A DNA stretch of 64,000 nt from Anaerotruncus rubiinfantis (lineage in GTDB: Bacteria; Bacillota; Clostridia; Oscillospirales; Ruminococcaceae), in contig NZ_FKLA01000008.1 of the NCBI RefSeq assembly GCF_900078395.1, positions 248,001 to 312,000 on the forward strand, read 5' to 3'. Position numbers and translations under genes: made by a program. Positions 33,803 through 41,626 of this stretch are shown here, one piece after another; positions within the stretch are counted from its first letter, which is position 1; each line of letters starts with the position of its first letter. The notes beneath the pieces are model-generated. The model had not been told where the DNA came from and searched no databases. It was given only the letters and a program-made list of their open reading frames with translations.

Positions 33803-34601
33803 AGCGGACGCGGTGGTGGTTGGCGCGGGCGCGGGACTTTCCGCTTCGGCGGGGCTTTCCTATTCCGGTCCGCGCTTCACAGAAAACTTTGCGGACTTCA
33901 TTGAGAAATATGGGCTGCGCGATATGTATTCGGCGGGCTTTTACCCATACCGCACACTGGAGGAATATTGGGCTTACTGGAGCAGGCATATCTATCTGAA
34001 CCGCTACGACCAGCCGGCGCGGGAACCATACCAGCGTCTGAGAAAGCTGCTGGAGGGCCGGGAATATTTTATCATCACCACCAACGTGGATCACAGTTTC
34101 CAGCTGGCCGGCTTTGACAAGCGGAGGCTGTTCTATACACAGGGGGATTACGGCCTGTGGCAGTGCGTGAAGCCCTGCCATCAGAAAACCTATGACAACG
34201 AGGATATGGTGCGCCGGATGGTCCGCGAACAAAAGGAGATGCGCATTCCCCAAGAACTTGTTCCGCACTGTCCGGCCTGCGGCAGGCCGATGGCAATGAA
34301 CCTGCGTTGTGACGCAAGTTTCGTGCAGGATGAGGGATGGTACCATGCAAAACAGCGGTACGAGGCGTTTCTGGACCGTCACAGGGTCGGGCGCGTTCTG
34401 TACCTGGAACTGGGCGTGGGCGCGAACACCCCGGTGATCATCAAATATCCGTTCTGGCAGTTCGCCCGCAGAAATCCGGACGCGGTATATGTCTGTATCA
34501 ACAATGGGGAGGCGGACGCGCCGCATGAAATCCGATTCAGGTCGCTTTGCATCAACCGGGACATCGGGGAAGTGCTGGCCAGTCTTGCGCAACCTGGATG
34601 A
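33723..34601 (+). CDS. Class M sirtuin (SirTM), protein ADP-ribosyltransferase
   Basis: A 292-residue sirtuin. NAD-binding residues GAGAGLSASAG (34-44) and TTNVDHSF (119-126) are present. At the position of the catalytic histidine of deacetylating sirtuins sits Q140 in YTQGDYG, which is the mark of SirTM. The zinc site is C148/C152 and C183/C186. Known SirTM enzymes ADP-ribosylate a lipoylated GcvH-like protein; no GcvH-like or lipoate ligase gene is next to it here. AAGGTG lies before ATG 33723; the start is in the overlap with the macrodomain gene, so a later start is possible. Confidence 0.88.
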   Translation: MFLKRLTTGSTSNCSEQAGRLRELLDKADAVVVGAGAGLSASAGLSYSGPRFTENFADFIEKYGLRDMYSAGFYPYRTLEEYWAYWSRHIYLNRYDQPAREPYQRLRKLLEGREYFIITTNVDHSFQLAGFDKRRLFYTQGDYGLWQCVKPCHQKTYDNEDMVRRMVREQKEMRIPQELVPHCPACGRPMAMNLRCDASFVQDEGWYHAKQRYEAFLDRHRVGRVLYLELGVGANTPVIIKYPFWQFARRNPDAVYVCINNGEADAPHEIRFRSLCINRDIGEVLASLAQPG

Positions 34602-34681
34602 ACCCGTGTGAAACGGTGGAGGAGGAACGGGGCCGGAAGCATGGGCCTGCGCCCAAAGCCGGGATAAAACGCCGGAAATGA

Positions 34682-34710
34682 TTGACATTCCCCAATTCTG
34701 CCCTTAAAAT
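34682..34710 (+). promoter_or_regulatory. Promoter of the rubredoxin-glutamate synthase gene
   Basis: TTGACA (34682-34687), 17 bp, TAAAAT (34705-34710): a near-consensus promoter that separates this gene from the SirTM unit. Confidence 0.75.
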
Positions 34711-34744
34711 GAAAACAAGGAAAAAAGAGGAAGGGGTGGATCAG

Positions 34745-36154
34745 ATGGCGAAATATCAGTGCGAAATCTGTGGATTTATCTATGACGAGGACGAGCAGGG
34801 CGTAAAATTTGACAACCTGCCGGAGGACTGGAGCTGTCCGGCCTGCGGGGTGCCGAAACGGATGTATAAAAAAATTCCGGAGGAACCGGTTGCCGCCGCA
34901 CCCGCAGAGCCCGCGCGGCAGGACAATCCGCTCGCATACCCGAAGGAGTTTGCCCGCCTGAGCGACGAGCATGAGCCGCATATGGCCACCATCCATACGA
35001 TGGCGCAGACCGGACAATCGGTTATCGAAGCGATGGGGACCCGTCTGCCGGTGATTGGCTGGGATCAGATCCTCCTGCTTGGCGCGCAGCTTGACCCGCC
35101 GCCGCTCGATGAGCACGCGCCGGTCAACACCCGCACCGTGATTGGAAAGCATGCCGAACAGCCGATGGTGCTGGAAACGCCGGTATACGTTTCCCACATG
35201 TCTTTCGGCGCGCTGTCCGAGGAGATGAAGGTCGCGCTCGCGAAGGGCTCGGCCATGGCAAAGACCGCGATGTGCAGCGGCGAGGGCGGCATCCTGCCGC
35301 CGGAGAGGGACGCGGCCTACAAATACATATTCGAATACGTGCCGAACCTCTACGGCGTGACCGATGAGAACCTGCGCCGTGCGGATGCGATCGAGATCAA
35401 GATCGGACAGGGCACCAAGCCCGGTATGGGCGGCCATCTGCCGGGGGAGAAGGTCACCGAACAGATCGCGGCTCTGCGCGGAAAGCCGATGGGGGAGGAT
35501 ATCGTGAGCCCGTCCCGGTTTGAGCGGCTGAAGAGCAAGGAGGATCTGCGTGAACTGGTTGCGGAACTGCGGGAACGTTCCGGGGGCAGGCCGATTGGCG
35601 TGAAGATCGCCGCGGGCAGGATTGAACGGGATATGGCGTTCATCGCGCATGCGAAGCCGGATTTTATGACGATCGACGGGCGCGGAGGCGCGACCGGCGC
35701 TTCCCCGAAGCTTTTAAAGGACGCGGCCAGTGTTCCGACGATCTTTGCTTTGCACCGCGCACGGAGGTATCTGGACGAGCACCACCTGGATATCGACCTT
35801 GTCATCACCGGCGGGCTGCGCGTCTCGACCGATTTTGCAAAGGCGCTGGCCATGGGCGCGGACGCGGTGGCAATCGCGACCGCGTCGCTGATGGCCGCGG
35901 CCTGCCAGCAATACCGCATCTGCAACACCGGAACCTGTCCGATGGGAGCGGCCACCCAGGACCCGGAACTCAGAAAACGCCTGCGTGTCGATATCGGTGC
36001 ACAGCGGCTGGCGAACTTCCTTACCGCGTCGACCGAGGAGCTCAAAACGCTGGCGCGCTGTCTGGGACATGACGATGTGCACAGCCTGTCGCTGGAGGAT
36101 CTGGTGACGGTCAACCGCGAGATTGCGGAATATACGTTTGTCCCGCATGTATGA
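34745..36154 (+). CDS. Rubredoxin fused to glutamate synthase FMN domain
   Basis: A 469-residue protein. Residues 1-45 are a rubredoxin with C6, C9, C31 and C34 ligating one iron; a proline/alanine linker follows, then the GltB-type FMN-binding TIM barrel: SHMSFGALSEEMKVALAKG, EIKIGQGTKPGMGGHLPG, KIAAGRIERDM, DGRGGATGASP, TGGLRVSTDFAKALAMGAD and the Fe-S segment CNTGTCPMGAATQ. There is no glutaminase domain, so ammonia-dependent glutamate formation or another FMN reaction fed by rubredoxin is likely. GGGGTGG lies upstream; the preceding ATG at 34682 overlaps the promoter. Confidence 0.88.
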   Translation: MAKYQCEICGFIYDEDEQGVKFDNLPEDWSCPACGVPKRMYKKIPEEPVAAAPAEPARQDNPLAYPKEFARLSDEHEPHMATIHTMAQTGQSVIEAMGTRLPVIGWDQILLLGAQLDPPPLDEHAPVNTRTVIGKHAEQPMVLETPVYVSHMSFGALSEEMKVALAKGSAMAKTAMCSGEGGILPPERDAAYKYIFEYVPNLYGVTDENLRRADAIEIKIGQGTKPGMGGHLPGEKVTEQIAALRGKPMGEDIVSPSRFERLKSKEDLRELVAELRERSGGRPIGVKIAAGRIERDMAFIAHAKPDFMTIDGRGGATGASPKLLKDAASVPTIFALHRARRYLDEHHLDIDLVITGGLRVSTDFAKALAMGADAVAIATASLMAAACQQYRICNTGTCPMGAATQDPELRKRLRVDIGAQRLANFLTASTEELKTLARCLGHDDVHSLSLEDLVTVNREIAEYTFVPHV

Positions 36155-36232
36155 CAGATCCGGGGCCTGCCGCGTGCTGGCGGGCTCCGTTTCTGGCCGC
36201 GTGCGGAAAATTATTTTGGGGAGGGGTGCGGG

Positions 36233-36739
36233 ATGACGGAAACCATTCTGGAGAAAAACGGTTCGGATGAGCAGACCGTACAGCCCGGGCAGGATGCGTT
36301 CATCCCGCTTTTGCGGCAGATGCAGGAAGAAAGCGCACGGCAGACCGCCTGCCTGAAAAAACAGCTTTTTATGGCGCGGCTCTGCGCGGTGTTTACCGGG
36401 GCGGCACTGCTTGTGGTGATCGTGCTGTTTTCACTGCTGGTTCCGCGGTTGACCGGGCTGGTGGGCGCGGCCAACGACGTTGTGGGACAGGCGGGCGTTG
36501 TGCTTGCCGACCTGCAAAATGTGAGCGCTGAGCTTTCTGAAGCGGATATCGGCGGTGTGCTGAAAAATGTGGACGGACTGGTGCTGCAGAGCAGGGATGG
36601 GATCGTCAAGGCGCTTGACGACGTGGAAAAGGCGCTTTCGGTGATCGAGGGGGTGGATATCGCCACGCTCAATAAGGCGATCAAAGACCTGCATGACGTG
36701 GTGAGCCCGCTCTCCCGGATGTTCGGCGGCGGGCAGTGA
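36233..36739 (+). CDS. Single-span membrane protein of unknown function
   Basis: A 168-residue protein: a charged N-terminus, one membrane segment at about 48-72 (LCAVFTGAALLVVIVLFSLLVP) and an outer C-terminal helix with hydrophobic residues in a coiled-coil-like pattern (VVGQAGVVLADLQNVSAEL, then DVEKALSVIEGVDIATLNK). GAGGGGTG precedes the ATG. No family is recognised. It may be cotranscribed with the gene upstream (78 bases away) and ends in a strong terminator. Confidence 0.7.
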   Translation: MTETILEKNGSDEQTVQPGQDAFIPLLRQMQEESARQTACLKKQLFMARLCAVFTGAALLVVIVLFSLLVPRLTGLVGAANDVVGQAGVVLADLQNVSAELSEADIGGVLKNVDGLVLQSRDGIVKALDDVEKALSVIEGVDIATLNKAIKDLHDVVSPLSRMFGGGQ

Positions 36740-36753
36740 AAAGGACCGACGGT

Positions 36754-36795
36754 AAATCACGGCCGGGGCGAATTCGCTCCGGCCGTGATTTTTCC
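36754..36795 (+). terminator. Terminator
   Basis: AAATCACGGCCGG (36754-36766) and CCGGCCGTGATTT (36779-36791) form a perfect 13-bp stem followed by TT. Confidence 0.85.
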
Positions 36796-36871
36796 TGTAG
36801 GGAAGATGGACAAACCCCGCGGATTGTGATAAATTGGATGGGTTGGAAATGGACGGGAAAGAGGGAACTTT

Positions 36872-37822
36872 ATGTCGACAATGTCTAATCGCAGCATTTT
36901 TACCAAAGAGCCGGTCATCATCCTGGTTGCGGTGATCTGCACCCTGCTGTGGGGGAGTGCGTTTCCATGCCTGAAAATCGGATATGAGCTGTTTGCGCTT
37001 GCAACCAACGATATTTCGGGAAAACTGGTCTTTGCGGGCGTGCGGTTCACGTTCGCCGGGCTGGTCACAATCGCGGCGGGCAGCTTGGTGAGCCGCCGCC
37101 TGCTGCTGCCCGATCGAAAAAACATTCGGGGGATTATTTTGTTGGGGTTTGTACAGACCTTTCTGGAATATTTATTCTTTTATATCGGCGTGGCCAACAC
37201 CACTGGGGTGAAATCTTCGATCCTCAATTCAGTTTCCTCCTTTTTCGCGGTGATCCTTGCGCATTTTTGTTATAAGAACGACCGTATTACGCCCAAAAAG
37301 GTAGCTGGCTGCATACTTGGCTTCATCGGCGTGGTTCTGATCACGCTGAGCGGCGGCAGCTTTGGGGCGGGATTCAATTTTACAGGGGATGGATTTGTCA
37401 TCATCGCGGCAATTTCCTTTTCGGTCGGATTCGTGATCAGCAAGAATGTCTCGGCCAATGGGGATTCGGTCATGATCAGCGGATGGCAGCTCATGATCGG
37501 CGGCGTCGGGCTGCTGGCGGTGGGGCTCGCGTTCGGTGGGAGCCTAAACGTGGTCACGGCGGAGGGGATTGGCCTGCTTGTCTATCTGGTGATCCTTTCA
37601 GCCCTTGCCTTTGGCGGCTGGACCATCCTGCTCAAATATAACCCGGTGGCGAAGATCAGTATTTATAACTTCCTCACGCCAGTATTCGGCGCGTTGCTTT
37701 CGGCGGTATTCCTGCATGAGATTTTCTTTACGCTTCAGAATCTCGCGGCGTTGTTTTGCGTCTGTGCCGGAATCTATGTCGTCAACCATCAAAAAGCTGT
37801 TCCATTCACGGACCGTTCATAA
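36872..37822 (+). CDS. DMT/EamA-family transporter
   Basis: A 316-residue protein with ten membrane segments in two EamA repeats. LVAVICTLLWGSAFPCLKIG begins the first, and FIIAAISFSVGF-like FVIIAAISFSVGFVISKN begins the second. The ends of the repeats show GFIGVVLITLSG and AALFCVCAGIYVVN. Members export amino acids or other small metabolites; the substrate cannot be told. It stands alone, between a terminator and the surface-protein cluster. Confidence 0.88.
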   Translation: MSTMSNRSIFTKEPVIILVAVICTLLWGSAFPCLKIGYELFALATNDISGKLVFAGVRFTFAGLVTIAAGSLVSRRLLLPDRKNIRGIILLGFVQTFLEYLFFYIGVANTTGVKSSILNSVSSFFAVILAHFCYKNDRITPKKVAGCILGFIGVVLITLSGGSFGAGFNFTGDGFVIIAAISFSVGFVISKNVSANGDSVMISGWQLMIGGVGLLAVGLAFGGSLNVVTAEGIGLLVYLVILSALAFGGWTILLKYNPVAKISIYNFLTPVFGALLSAVFLHEIFFTLQNLAALFCVCAGIYVVNHQKAVPFTDRS

Positions 37823-37866
37823 GATGCGTTCTTTTTGCCCAGTGGATGATGCAAAAGTGACAATTT

Positions 37867-37941
37867 GGTAACAAAAGGATTGAAATAGTTACAAAAGGGT
37901 TACAAAATCCGTTGACTTTTCCACTTCATTCGGGATATAAT
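37867..37941 (+). promoter_or_regulatory. Promoter of surface protein 1 with repeated TTACAAAA boxes
   Basis: Three boxes, GGTAACAAAA (37867-37876), GTTACAAAA (37888-37896) and GGTTACAAAA (37898-37907), precede TTGACT (37912-37917), 18 bp, TATAAT (37936-37941). The last two boxes are ten bases apart, the first about two turns upstream. The same boxes occur at 39381-39432 and 43084-43103. Confidence 0.65.
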
Positions 37942-38017
37942 AAAAGCAAGAAACAACGTGCGGAAGGCAAAATGGAGAGTTGCTTTCCGCCGATTCCGAA
38001 CCAGAAGGGGAATTCCT

Positions 38018-39193
38018 ATGAAAAAGCTAACAGCGGCGGCGCTTGCCGTCCTGCTGGTCTGCAGCCTCGGCGCGGTCGGCGTATCCGCGCAGGGAAGCGG
38101 CGGGGTTGTCCCGGCAGCATCGGCGGACCTGATAAATGAAGACGGAGCGGTAAAGGCTTCCACGGGCGACGCGCCCTCCGGAGGCAGCCTGTCCTTTGAT
38201 GTCGCGCCCAATCAGACGCTCTATCTGCGGCTGGGGCCGGCGGATTCGGGTGCCGGCCGGTCGGTGGCGCTCATTGAGGACGAGAGCGGAGAAAGCTATG
38301 TTGAAAACAACGTCACGCCGAAAGAACTGGCCAATTCAGATCTGTTCCGTTTGAAAAGCGACAAGGACGGCGCTGGAAAAGGCCTTGTCAAGGTCAGCCA
38401 GTACAATGAAAAATCCATCGGTGGCAGTGGGCGCAGTGCATGGCTGAAGATCGATATCGGGGAATCTCAGACGGATGAGGAGCTCAAAGCACGTCTTGAT
38501 CTCACCTTTACGGCGCGCAGGGACCAAGAAACCGACGACGGGGATTTTTTATGGAAAAAGGGCGATTATGCGCTGCTGCGGCTGACCTTCTATATCAATA
38601 ACGACTTACAGAAAGGCGACGATGTGGACGCCGACCCGGGTGATGAATTTGTCTATGATCCGGTGTCCAATGAGAAGAACATGGTGACCTGGGATCGTGT
38701 CGCAACGCTGGCTTTCACCGCGGACGATGATGCGTCGAAGTTCTATGCGAAGCTTTCGACCAAGGCGGATCCGGTCATCTACGGAACTTATGGCGATCCA
38801 GTCGGCGCAGAGCTGTTTTTCCGTGATTTTACCGGTTCGCCGGCAATTTCCGCGACTTCGCGCGCTGTGCTTACGCTGCTCTATCCGTGGCCGGAGGAGG
38901 ATGACGGCGCGCCTGTCCCGGAAAAGTGCAGGATCTATTCTAAGAATGTGGATGGGGAATTGACGGATGTCAGCAGTCTGTTCTCTTATGTGGAAGAGGA
39001 TGAGGATGGAAATGAGGTAAACGGCTGGCGCACCAAAATCCGGACTTTGGGATGCTATATCATCTCGGACAAGGAGCTGGACACGTCACGCAGGCCTCAA
39101 ACAGAGCCCGAAACGCCGGCGCAGACCTGGCAGGCTCCGCCGGCTGTCGATGTGAATAAAAATACCAAGGTGAACCCGCCCACAGGAAAGTAA
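38018..39193 (+). CDS. Secreted surface-family protein 1, without membrane anchor
   Basis: A 391-residue protein with signal peptide (MKKLTAAALAVLLVCSLGAVGVSA). It is a paralogue of the proteins at 39541 and 41627: shared blocks are LANSDLFRLKSDKD, LTFTARRDQETDDG, VATLAFTADDDASKFYAKLST, IYGTYGDPVGAELFFRDF, SPAISATSRAVL and TKIRTLGCYIISDKELD. The C-terminus ends KVNPPTGK directly before the stop: an NPxTG-like motif without the hydrophobic span and basic tail that sortase substrates need. So it is probably released, or truncated. Function unknown; the acidic beta-rich body suggests an extracellular structural or binding role. Confidence 0.8.
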   Translation: MKKLTAAALAVLLVCSLGAVGVSAQGSGGVVPAASADLINEDGAVKASTGDAPSGGSLSFDVAPNQTLYLRLGPADSGAGRSVALIEDESGESYVENNVTPKELANSDLFRLKSDKDGAGKGLVKVSQYNEKSIGGSGRSAWLKIDIGESQTDEELKARLDLTFTARRDQETDDGDFLWKKGDYALLRLTFYINNDLQKGDDVDADPGDEFVYDPVSNEKNMVTWDRVATLAFTADDDASKFYAKLSTKADPVIYGTYGDPVGAELFFRDFTGSPAISATSRAVLTLLYPWPEEDDGAPVPEKCRIYSKNVDGELTDVSSLFSYVEEDEDGNEVNGWRTKIRTLGCYIISDKELDTSRRPQTEPETPAQTWQAPPAVDVNKNTKVNPPTGK

Positions 39194-39201
39194 TGGGAAC
39201 A

Positions 39202-39250
39202 AAAACGCAAAATGCCGCAGACGCCCAGTCTGCGGCATTTTTTGCGTTTT
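39202..39250 (+). terminator. Terminator after surface protein 1
   Basis: AAAATGCCGCAGA (39209-39221) pairs with TCTGCGGCATTTT (39229-39241); outer AAAACGC/GCGTTTT arms extend it. Confidence 0.85.
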
Positions 39251-39380
39251 CATTCGGAAAAGAAGGGATTTATTACTATTTGTATATTCTATTAAATGGA
39301 AGAAAAATTGGGATTGGACAAAAAATATTCATAATAAATTCATATTTATGGCCGTAAATTGTCGATTTTGGTTCCATATA

Positions 39381-39464
39381 TTACAAATTGGTTACAATAT
39401 TGCCTGTAAAGATTACAAAACGGTAACAAAAACGCTTGACATTTCCAAAAGGCAAGGATATACT
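39381..39464 (+). promoter_or_regulatory. Promoter of surface protein 2 with phased TTACAA boxes
   Basis: Boxes TTACAAATTG (39381), GTTACAATAT (39391), GATTACAAAA (39411) and GGTAACAAAAA (39422-39432) repeat at ten- to eleven-base steps with one degenerate unit between. TTGACA (39436-39441), 17 bp, TATACT (39459-39464) follows directly. The spacing puts all boxes on one face of the helix. Confidence 0.7.
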
Positions 39465-39540
39465 TGGGGTACACAAAGGGCAATGTTGGAGGACGTGCCC
39501 AAGTGTATCAAACTGTTTTTTCTTAAGGAGGAACAAACCC

Positions 39541-40752
39541 ATGAAAAAGATTCTTTCGGGAATCCTGGCCGCGGCGATGGCGATGAGCGTCATGTCCGTG
39601 GCAGCTTTCGCGGCGGATGCCGCGGACGGCACCGTAAACTTTGCGGGCGCCTGGGACGGCAACGATGAGGCCGTCGGCCAGGTTGAAGTGACCGCCAACA
39701 CCATCGAGGCGGACACCATCACGCCGAACAAGAAATTTTATGTCCCGCTCGTAAATTCCAAAGCGGCTGACGGCGATGTCGAAGCGGTCGTAAACCCGGT
39801 CTGGGACACCGACACCGACGCCACCACCAGCGACCTCAAGGATAAGGACCTCTTCAAATTTGATTACGACAAGGATACCAACAGCAAGATGATCAAAAAA
39901 ATCGAGCTGCTGACCGACAAGCGCGTCAATGGCGTTCGTTACGATGCAGTCCTGTATTTCGAGCTGGCCGATTCGATGACCACTTCTGAAATCCACACCG
40001 ACGGCGAAATCACCTTCACTGCGAAGCGTGATTCCAAAACGGGTGAAAACACCTTTAAAAAGGGTGATAAGGTCACCATTGATTATTCCTTCTGGATCAA
40101 CAACGAGGAAAAGACCAACGACGACAATCCGGAAGCGGGCGACCGCATCTACTATAACCCCGAAGAAAACGAAACCAACACCCTGATCTGGGGCGACGAC
40201 CTGGCCGCGCTGGAGTTCGAAGCGGACGATGACGCCGGCAAGTTCTATGCGCGCCTGTCCACCAGCGCCGACCGAACCATCTACTCCGAGTATGCGGATC
40301 CGGTTGACGCGGACCTGTGGTTCTATGATTTCGTCGGCAATCCGAGCATTCCGGCAACTTCCCGTGCCACCCTGGTCCTCGGCATCCCGTGGGATGAGGA
40401 TGCGGACTATGTTCCGAATCCGTCCGATGCGTACATCTATGAGAAAAATTCCGACGGCACCCTGACCGATGTCACTGAGAAGTTCACCTATTCCGAGGAC
40501 GAATATGAGATTCCTGGCTGGGGTATCAAGACCCGCACCCTGGGTTCCTACATCGTTTCCGACACCGAGCTTGACATCGAAGTGGATGAGGAAGAGGAAT
40601 CCTCCTCCAGCGCATCCAGCTCCACCTCTTCCAACAGCGGCAAGGACATCCCGCAGACCGGTTCCAGCGACATGGTAAATGTTGCGGTTGTCGCGGCTGT
40701 CCTGTCCCTGGCTGCGGCTGGTGCGGTTGCCTTCAAAAAAGTGTCCAAATAA
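39541..40752 (+). CDS. LPXTG-like wall-anchored surface protein 2
   Basis: A 403-residue protein. The signal peptide is MKKILSGILAAAMAMSVMSVAAFA; the body has LKDKDLFKFDYDKDTNSKM, ITFTAKRDSKTGENTFKKGD, LAALEFEADDDAGKFYARLST, IYSEYADPVDADLWFYDFVG, NPSIPATSRATL and KTRTLGSYIVSDTELDIEV. A serine-rich linker (about 355-370) leads to the sorting signal DIPQTG, a hydrophobic span (MVNVAVVAAVLSLAAAGAVAF) and KKVSK. It is therefore a likely sortase substrate. The gene is monocistronic, with a phased-box promoter and its own terminator. Confidence 0.85.
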   Translation: MKKILSGILAAAMAMSVMSVAAFAADAADGTVNFAGAWDGNDEAVGQVEVTANTIEADTITPNKKFYVPLVNSKAADGDVEAVVNPVWDTDTDATTSDLKDKDLFKFDYDKDTNSKMIKKIELLTDKRVNGVRYDAVLYFELADSMTTSEIHTDGEITFTAKRDSKTGENTFKKGDKVTIDYSFWINNEEKTNDDNPEAGDRIYYNPEENETNTLIWGDDLAALEFEADDDAGKFYARLSTSADRTIYSEYADPVDADLWFYDFVGNPSIPATSRATLVLGIPWDEDADYVPNPSDAYIYEKNSDGTLTDVTEKFTYSEDEYEIPGWGIKTRTLGSYIVSDTELDIEVDEEEESSSSASSSTSSNSGKDIPQTGSSDMVNVAVVAAVLSLAAAGAVAFKKVSK

Positions 40753-40787
40753 TTGGGCCTGATCAACCTGGTTAATTTGACAAAATG

Positions 40788-40826
40788 AATGCCCGGCGGC
40801 TGCCTCCACAGCCGCCGGGCATTTTT
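40788..40826. terminator. Terminator between surface protein 2 and the DUF3795 gene
   Basis: A perfect 15-bp stem AATGCCCGGCGGCTG/CAGCCGCCGGGCATT (40788-40802, 40809-40823) followed by T-residues; convergent genes lie on both sides. Confidence 0.85.
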
Positions 40827-40882
40827 CTCATGCAGTGCATAAAACAAGGCAGCCAGCTCTGGTAAAGGCTGACCGCCTATTT

Positions 40883-41446
40883 TTATGGATTGGTTTTCTT
40901 TTTTGAGGGTTTCTTATGGAGCTTGAGCACGATGTTTTGCTCTTCTGCCAGCGCCCGCAGGAGATCCGCAGCGCGTATGGCCTTTTCTTGCTGCGGCAGG
41001 TCGGCGGTTTCCGCGTCCAGTTGACGCAGGACCGCAGCAATGCTCTGCGGTTCCAAAAGCTGCGCCGCAAGGCAGAAGAGGCTCTTACGCCGCCCGTCGT
41101 TATAGTTTTCCAGCAGACGGTTTAAAACGGCAATTCGATCCGCTTGTTCGGCGTGATAGGCGTCCTGCCCAATCCGCCTGAATCGCTCGATGTCCCGCAT
41201 TCTATTGCATTTCGAAAGGAAGGTATCATACGTGTCCGTTTGTGTGTAGCGTGCGCAGGGAAATTCTTCACACTGGAAGCAGTATGCGAAACCGCCGCGC
41301 TCCAGGCTGCATCTTGCAATGGGGCAGGACTGGTTGCCGGCTCCGCCGCCGCAGCCGGGGCAGTAGCGGTCAAGTTTCATCGGACAGAGCCCGCAGTTGA
41401 GGCCGCAGAGGGAGAACGAGAGGTCGCTGCGATCAAAATTTTTCAT
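40883..41446 (-). CDS. DUF3795 cysteine-rich protein
   Basis: A 187-residue protein. The cysteine-rich N-terminal part SLCGLNCGLCPMKLDRYCPGC (in part), NQSCPIARCS, GFAYCFQCEEFPCARY fits DUF3795, probably a zinc- or Fe-S-binding unit. The C-terminal part is helical and charged (LRQLDAETADLPQQEKAIRAADLLRALAEE). AAGGAGC precedes the ATG on the minus strand. It sits in reverse between surface-protein genes and has no visible functional link to them. Confidence 0.82.
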   Translation of the reverse strand: MKNFDRSDLSFSLCGLNCGLCPMKLDRYCPGCGGGAGNQSCPIARCSLERGGFAYCFQCEEFPCARYTQTDTYDTFLSKCNRMRDIERFRRIGQDAYHAEQADRIAVLNRLLENYNDGRRKSLFCLAAQLLEPQSIAAVLRQLDAETADLPQQEKAIRAADLLRALAEEQNIVLKLHKKPSKKKTNP

Positions 41447-41527
41447 ATGGAGCTCCTTCCCTTAAAATGATACTGTTACTGTACCATATTCCACAATACG
41501 TGGCAAGGCGGGGAGCGCGCGTATCGG

Positions 41528-41557
41528 TTGACTTCGCAGGTTTTTCCATGATATAAT
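41528..41557 (+). promoter_or_regulatory. Promoter of surface protein 3
   Basis: TTGACT (41528-41533), 18 bp, TATAAT (41552-41557). Unlike its paralogues it has no TTACAA/GGTAACAAAA boxes upstream. Confidence 0.7.
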
Positions 41558-41626
41558 GCAGATGTGGAAGTATCTGAAATTTGGTTTTTGCATCATATTA
41601 CAGGAAATCGAAAGGTCGGGTGCGCA

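Noticed and set aside
39523..40809. Long frames opposite the surface-protein genes (also 43225-44583 and 41462-42964)
   Set aside because: They mirror the strongly biased codons of the real genes, have no ribosome binding sites and end or begin within terminators.
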